This document shows, one piece after another, positions 58,305-64,000 of a stretch of DNA of 64,000 nucleotides. A program made the translations under genes and the position numbers. The stretch spans positions 806,001 to 870,000 of the forward strand of contig WACJ01000114.1 of NCBI GenBank assembly GCA_008973525.1, read 5' to 3'. Position 1 is the first letter of the stretch. Every line of letters begins with the position of its first letter. The DNA comes from Stenopsyche tienmushanensis. Taxonomy: Eukaryota > Arthropoda > Insecta > Trichoptera > Stenopsychidae. Below the pieces are notes generated by a model. That model was not told the origin of the DNA, searched no databases, and was given only the letters and a program-made list of their open reading frames with translations.

Positions 58305-59658
58305 TAGGGGTCCCAATCGAATATTCGATATTCGAATATATTTGCCCGTTTTCAAATATTTGTATATTCGAATATTTATAAAATTAACCTGTATGGGAGT
58401 ACTTACGGAAATATCCGTTTTGACATTCACTATTCAGAAAGAGCACTCTTGTGCATTGAAGATCCGAGGTGGACAGAGACAGAGAGAACTTAGCGCAGTT
58501 CGGGAGACTGAGACGGATAGCTTCTTCATATGCATCGCATGATTGTATAGATCGTTAAGCCCAAATTTATCGACTTATAATGATTTCGATTTCAAGTGTG
58601 TTATTTGTTTACGCAAAGAAATGACCGAATATTGTGTGTTATCGAGAGTGTTTGTTTATTTAACTGCTTGCCGTTCTTCGCTGCGTGTTGAATGAGTCTT
58701 TGTCCAATTATCATTTCCTTCTAAAGGAGGAGCAAATGAATCGATTTTTTGTGCATTGTTTATGTAAAGAAATGACGTGGTCTTGTATTCACTATCAAGT
58801 GTTCATTTACAATTGACTCAGCCTCGAATTGAAGATTGTCTTACACTGATTAGGAGCTGACAGAAAGTAATCGGTGTAAAGCGATTATGACAACAACGAC
58901 TTCATCGATTTTAAATTTGCTCACTAACGAAAAGGTTAATCGAATATTATTCGTTAAGTAATTTAGAAAGTTGAATCAAGATGGAACTCCATAAGTATGA
59001 TGGCAAAAATATTAAAGAATTAAAGAAGATTAAAAAAAATCATTAAAGGACATTAAAAGACAAGGACAACGGAAATTATTACTGATGAAGAAATATATTT
59101 TTTAAGAAAATTGCTCGATGTTATTCTGCCAATCGAAATAGCAACAACGAAATGCAAAAAAGTTATTGAATTTGTGTAAAGTTTAATAAAAAACTATTCA
59201 AAAATATCGATCATGCCAAAAAAAAGGGTGATATTTTAGATACTGTCGATAAAACCAAACTCAACGACAACTGAGAGGGTTTTTTCAACAGCAGGCTCAA
59301 TAAAAATGAAATTACGATCAAGCTTAAAAGTAGAAACGTTCAATGCACTTTTTTAAAAAATATGTATTGCTGAAAAGTAAATAAAATTCTGATCCTTTTG
59401 ATTTCGCTGAAACCGAAAACATCAAAATTTCACTTGATTTCTAGCCTTTGTCTACGAGAAAACGCGTTGCGCAACAGAAGATGGTACTTCTCGCCTTCTT
59501 TGTGTGATGGGAAAAATAAGATGCTCCATTTATATTTTTATATAATAACACTAATGAAAAATTCCGGGTTATATTTGAATCACCCTCGTCTACATATTTA
59601 ATATATTTGAATACTCGAATATTCGAATAATTGATTTTACCAATATTTGGGACCCTTA
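58305..59658 (+). mobile_element. hAT-Z2, carrying a nested piggyBac-like element
   Basis: Starts TAGGGGTCCCAATCGAATAT and ends with CAATATTTGGGACCCTTA; an inverted copy of Z1. The flanks CTTGCTTG and CTTGCATA are an eroded 8-bp duplication. A plus-strand dimerisation remnant (STTTERVFSTAGSIKMKLRS, LKVETFNALFF) lies at about 59255-59355. Interrupted by Y2 at 58384-58939. Confidence 0.85.
58384..58939. mobile_element. Y2, piggyBac-like element nested in hAT-Z2
   Basis: TTAA on both sides (58384-58387 and 58936-58939). The interior is about 85-90% like Y1 by eye, and a hairpin ACGGA-AATA-TCCGT lies at 58405-58418. The site TAAAATTAATCGAATATT is intact in Z1 (reverse strand, TTAA 53162-53165), so the insertion point and the TTAA duplication are proved within the window. 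Confidence 0.85.
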
Positions 59659-59769
59659 CTTGCATAGTCGACCCTCGCTAACAATATGAAACATGATGAA
59701 TTTTACCGGCTCGGAACCAAGAAGCTTTAGGAACAGAAAAAAGACATGAAGAACAACACATAGACGGCC

Positions 59770-60135
59770 TTGAGGACTAATAAGGGGGGACTGGACTTTT
59801 TGCACTCCAGAAAGCCCTTTCTAGTAGAATCGAAAAGGTCGTCTAGAGTAGTTTTCCACTGTCTCTAGAAAACTACTCAGTCTTTATAGACCTCCCAAAC
59901 CCCCCATCAAAACGATCGCGAAAGCGTTCGCCAATACGTTCATTCAGGAGATCCGCTGGGTGAGCATTCGAAATGAAATTCGGAGGTAATGCTACCTTAA
60001 ATATCGAGCGAATGAGGAGGTGAATGTATGATACAGACGTGATGGATGTAACCCCTTCCTGCGAATGGATATTAAAGAGGTCCATAGTTCTGCAATGGAC
60101 TGTTTGTGACTGCACTATGTTGATGAAACAGGGAA
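59770..60135 (+). repeat. R repeat copy C (partial)
   Basis: Matches 21500-21700 (reversed) and 18970-19190: CTCCAGAAAGCCCTTT, GAGATCCGCTGGGTGAGC, GAGCGAATGAGGAGGTGAAT. The 5' part is missing. Confidence 0.65.
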
Positions 60136-60139
60136 GACA

Positions 60140-61540
60140 CATCCTACCAAGCTTTCAACATTGCGTATCGATTTTCAAAATAATTGTACATGCCTGTTGT
60201 TTGTACATTGCGGAATGTTTTTAAATAAACGTCGTCTGCTTTCGATACAAGGCGGAAATTTCCTAAAATGTTCAGATCAATAGATCAGATCGTGTAATGA
60301 TAGGAAAATTCCAGATTTCATGCAGTAGTTTTGCACATGGAAATGGTTTAATGATATGTTCCGATGAAAACACCGTGTAATTTTATGATGGTGTTATATA
60401 GCATCGATTTATCCAGTTTATCGCACATTATGCCGTTTACCACTGCATCACGTCATAAAATCTTCTCTTTTGCGTGATGTTTTCATAATTAAATAGTCCT
60501 ATACTTTTGTCACGCGGCGATTCAATTATGATACTAGAGTCGGGCTTTAATTATTGACCTTCATGACAGTGTCTATGATCCTTAATTACAATTTACCGAT
60601 TTGGACGATTTAAATACAGATATTTTACTTCTGAAGGTTTTACCTGAGGTAGTATTCACCTTGACTTAAATTATAGGACATCATTGATATTTTCGTTTTT
60701 GCTCTGTTGAACAAAGTAAGCGTCGATTTGGAAAATTTATGTAAGATGTGCTGCGTCATACGATTGCAAATGTAACCTCAATCTGCAAAGTGTAATTAAT
60801 CACTTTTATTCTATTGAAGTAACGATGGTATATAGCAGTGGTGGCCAAACTTTTGATCCAATACGGGTGACTTATTTTTAAAACTATAATGGGCCTTCTT
60901 GCTTTGGGCTATCTTAAATTGCAGGTTTATGCGTACAAACCGCAATTTATTGACGTCCTCAATGTCAATATAACGAAGGCCATCCAGTAAATTTAGCCAG
61001 CTTTATGCGACAAAGTCATCGAAAATTGGATCTTTCAAAGATGTACCACCAAGCAATGATTGAACCAATTAGTTTTAGTTAGTTTTTCTCAATGGTGAAA
61101 ATTTTTATGCGGGAAGGGGGTTTGGTTTGCCATTCACACAACCTTAAATTAGGATGAAATCGTTTAAATACGATATATAAGCGAGTGACGAATTCATAAA
61201 TGTTTATAAATGATATATTAATATTTGTTGCAAATTAATAACTCAAATGTTTTGGATTTGGATCCGATCCATGGTGAAAATCCAGGAATGAATCCACTAT
61301 GCCAACACTTGATCAATGGCCATCTGCCACTCTACTTTTGTACATAATATTTTTATTTTAGAAAGCTTTCTATTATATTAGCAAATATCTCCACACAAAA
61401 TGCCACACCCTAAACATATGACGTGTGCTATGTTTTATTACACTTTTAGCAATCCATTTGTTATTTGAAGCTGTTGACTTGAAGGACATAGAGCTTTGAT
61501 TTTTTTTATGCGAATGCAGAAGAGTCGATAAATTATTTAT
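60140..61540. other. No gene; one hAT-like end
   Basis: CAGTGGTGGCCAAACTTTTG at 60837 is a typical hAT end, but its partner was not found. The rest holds short frames only. Confidence 0.4.
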
Positions 61541-61546
61541 CGTGCA

Positions 61547-62162
61547 TTAAGGAACGTTTCTACCTTAATCGCTTTTTAAACATTTTTTATGCGAAAAGTA
61601 TTAAATATAGAATGTTGATATTTAGTATGTTGATTAGGTGATTTTTATTGAACATAAAAATATTTTTTAAAGTTTGATACAGTATGATAATGGAAGTGGG
61701 GGATAGCCACGTATATCGGTGCATGTGCGATGACATTATTTACTATGGAAGTCCTAAGTCCTAAACAAGTAATTTGCAATAAAAAATTTAAACATATTTT
61801 TACTTTGTATAATATTGAGTATAGCTTAGACTACAATTAAGAAAAAATATTAAAAAATAAAAAAATAGTGAGCGATCGAAGAAATGTTTGTGTTTTTACC
61901 AACATTTTTTGTAGTTTTTTGATAATTAAATAAACACTTTTTAATATTTTTGGATAATTGTAGTCTGTACGATGAAGACGTTTATTATACACGTGTCTGC
62001 CAAATTTCATAAAAAATACTTATCTAAGGCGTTTGGAAACACTTCCATGAGCTTGGAAAAAGTATTTCGAGAAAAACGCATTTAAAGACTCCTCGTCGGC
62101 CTATAACTTTGCGAATTTCATTTATATCGATTTGAAAATTACTGAATGTATTCTTAAACATT
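61547..62162 (+). mobile_element. X5 element copy, right end lost
   Basis: Best-preserved left end: TTAAGGAACGTTTCTACCTT, the inverse of the X1 and X3 right ends. Similarity stops at 62162, where T repeat copy 2 begins. Confidence 0.7.
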
Positions 62163-62650
62163 TTACCCCGACAATGTTGTTGTCGGCATTTATAACAATT
62201 TTTGAGACCTCCAAATAAATGTCGTATATTTACAAGACTGAGTTGTAGCTGCTTATGCTTATATACTATAAAGTTGTAAAACTTCAATCAAGTTCCCGCA
62301 CTATAAATTTAGCCACGTCTATCGAAGCCCTAGCCAAATTGTATCTCAAATAGACAGCGTTTATTCAATAATAATTAATGTAAACTATTTGTAGACAAAA
62401 AGACGGCTTTGTAAATTTAATTCAACGCCGATATGTACAATTATTCAAGTTTCGAAAATTATTATGAATGTCCGTAACATTGAAAGCTTGGTAGGCCGTA
62501 AAACTCCTGATTTACATTGTATAAAAACTGACTGAAACAAAAATTGGCTTTGTATAAATGGGTGCAAATTTTCATTCGTATTGCATTCGTATCGAGTACT
62601 ATTTATCATAAATACGTTTGAGGTGTGTTGTAAATATTTTCAAAACATCA
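62163..62650. repeat. T repeat copy 2 (uninterrupted)
   Basis: Same family as 35740-37195 but without the hAT; GCCCTAGCCAAATTG spans the site occupied there. Confidence 0.65.
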
Positions 62651-62654
62651 AACG

Positions 62655-63360
62655 TCAAATCTAATGGCGCTTCTTTATTATGTCGACATATGTATGACAA
62701 AAAGACGACAGACAAAAAATAGAAACGCCTCCTTCATATTTTCCGTCCACATAGATTACTTATTTTAAGTGTTTGGCCACTCAAAACACTCGTAGTGAAA
62801 ATTGTACGGCTTAGACGTGACGAAACGGTTGCTTAAAGAATGAGAACATTAAAATATTAATGACCAAATATGAAAATTTCACAGTCTCAATTGGATGTTT
62901 AAAAGCGCACAAAAATAATTAAATATTCACATGACACCATGATAGATTGCAAAATAGCGTAACATATGATTAACATCAAAACCCAGCAATTTCTATGAAA
63001 GTGTATCTGTTTGAATGTGGTTTCAAGAAAATGACAGCTTTATCCGTGCTTACAATCGTGAAGCATTCGATGGATGTGCAAAAACTTATTAACACAAGGA
63101 TGCTAAATGATGTTCAAGCAAAGAGATGGACGCACCTTTAACGTACAAGATCAATACAAAATTTCCATTGAGTGATGTATTTACGACTATATTTTTAACA
63201 CGCGTAAAATACAATTGATCTTATAAATGAAAAGACAAAAATTATGTTACGTTTGAGAATTGCTCTCGTACTAAAATCGTACGAAGGAATATTGCAGATC
63301 TTTTGAGTATATCGTAAGTATGAACCGTTGGACATTTGCAAATTCTAGCTTCTATGTCAT
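62655..63360. other. No gene recognised
   Basis: AT-rich, no feature identified. Confidence 0.4.
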
Positions 63361-63365
63361 ACAGA

Positions 63366-64000
63366 GCAATGTTCCCCAACCGGTGGTCCACAATAGGAGA
63401 AATGGAGAGTACAAGAAGAGAATTTAGAAATGTTTCCACTTTTGCAAGAATTTTTAACTGCTGCTAACATCGACAGGAAAGGTGTTTTAAATGTAGTGTC
63501 AACACTTGAAGGCATTGGCACTACAATTTAATCACTATTATCTCGAAAGTGAGGATTCTCGTAAAGGAAATCTTTGAATTAATAATCCCTTCATGAAGGA
63601 CCCAATTCATGTACTCTTACGATTAGAGAAAAATAACAATTAATAGAGTTGTCTTCGGATGCCACTCTGATATCCAGACACAGAACATTAGCATTGTCTC
63701 AGTTTTGGACATCAATGGAAGATGAATATCCATCCAGAATTATCCAATAAATTAAAACAATCGCACTGCAGCTAAGAATATCCAGTATATGAGCAAAGAT
63801 GCAAGAGCAGGTTTCGCATTAATTTATTAAAAAATCCATTGTTTTTGTTAAGTTTTAATGCATCAGACTGTTATGTGTATATTTGTTAGTTATAGTTATG
63901 TCCATCTGTCACAATATAAGATTAAAAAATATTATTAAGTTTGTGTATATGTAGACATTAATTAACGATATTGCATACTTTTAAACATTTTGGATTTAAA
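63366..64000 (+). mobile_element. hAT element relic 2, continues past the window
   Basis: Left end AATGTTCCCCAACCGGTGGT; then transposase pieces FPLLQEFLTAANIDRKG, TIREK, QLIELSSDATLI and QFWTSMEDEYPS as in relic 1 (14542-16267). It has no mariner at the equivalent position (about 63785-63790). Confidence 0.7.

Overview
The window reads as nuclear DNA from an insect. It is strongly AT-rich and gene-poor, has short GT-AG introns (71-97 nt) inside a longer gene, and is full of decayed cut-and-paste DNA transposons: mariner/Tc1, pogo/jerky, hAT and piggyBac. I cannot name the species. No bacterial-style operon, rRNA, CRISPR array or confident intact tRNA was seen.

The one gene I recognise is a complete fatty acyl-CoA reductase (FAR) on the minus strand, with start codon at 40926 and stop ending at 31682. 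Seven coding exons join in phase to 509 residues, including the Rossmann glycine motif, a YxxxK catalytic motif, the FAR C-terminal domain and a terminal membrane segment. Its second intron (7,175 nt) is a transposon sink. Weaker host-gene candidates, also on the minus strand, are a two-exon small gene (28571-24829) and a GC-rich first coding exon (8520-8221) with no downstream exon found. Unrecognised ORFs lie at 13315-13945 and inside the FAR intron at 39473-39751.

The rest is mostly mobile-element debris. Left part (1-17.8 kb): an unclassified TIR family (X), mariner remnants of several lineages, a BED-type hAT relic, a piggyBac-like short element, a foldback element with an inverting 35-bp satellite, and a hAT relic carrying a mariner. 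Middle (17.8-31 kb): two opposed piggyBac copies, one keeping a transposase fragment and its Cys-rich tail, two copies of a dispersed repeat (R), a short hAT (V), a third piggyBac type and two pogo/jerky relics. The FAR locus (31.4-41 kb) follows. Right part (41-64 kb): more copies of X, hAT-A, V, hAT-Z, the piggyBac-like family Y and repeats R and T.

Most families occur more than once, so the window documents its own insertion history. In several cases one copy of a repeat carries an insertion while another copy preserves the empty site, with the expected target duplication (TA for mariner, TTAA for piggyBac, 8 bp for hAT). The most interesting non-gene signals are a hairpin kept about 20 bp inside the left end of piggyBac-like elements although its sequence differs each time, a hairpin with a compensatory base change in hAT-V, and the foldback satellite element. 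All product names come from reading translations and motifs by eye; no database search was possible.
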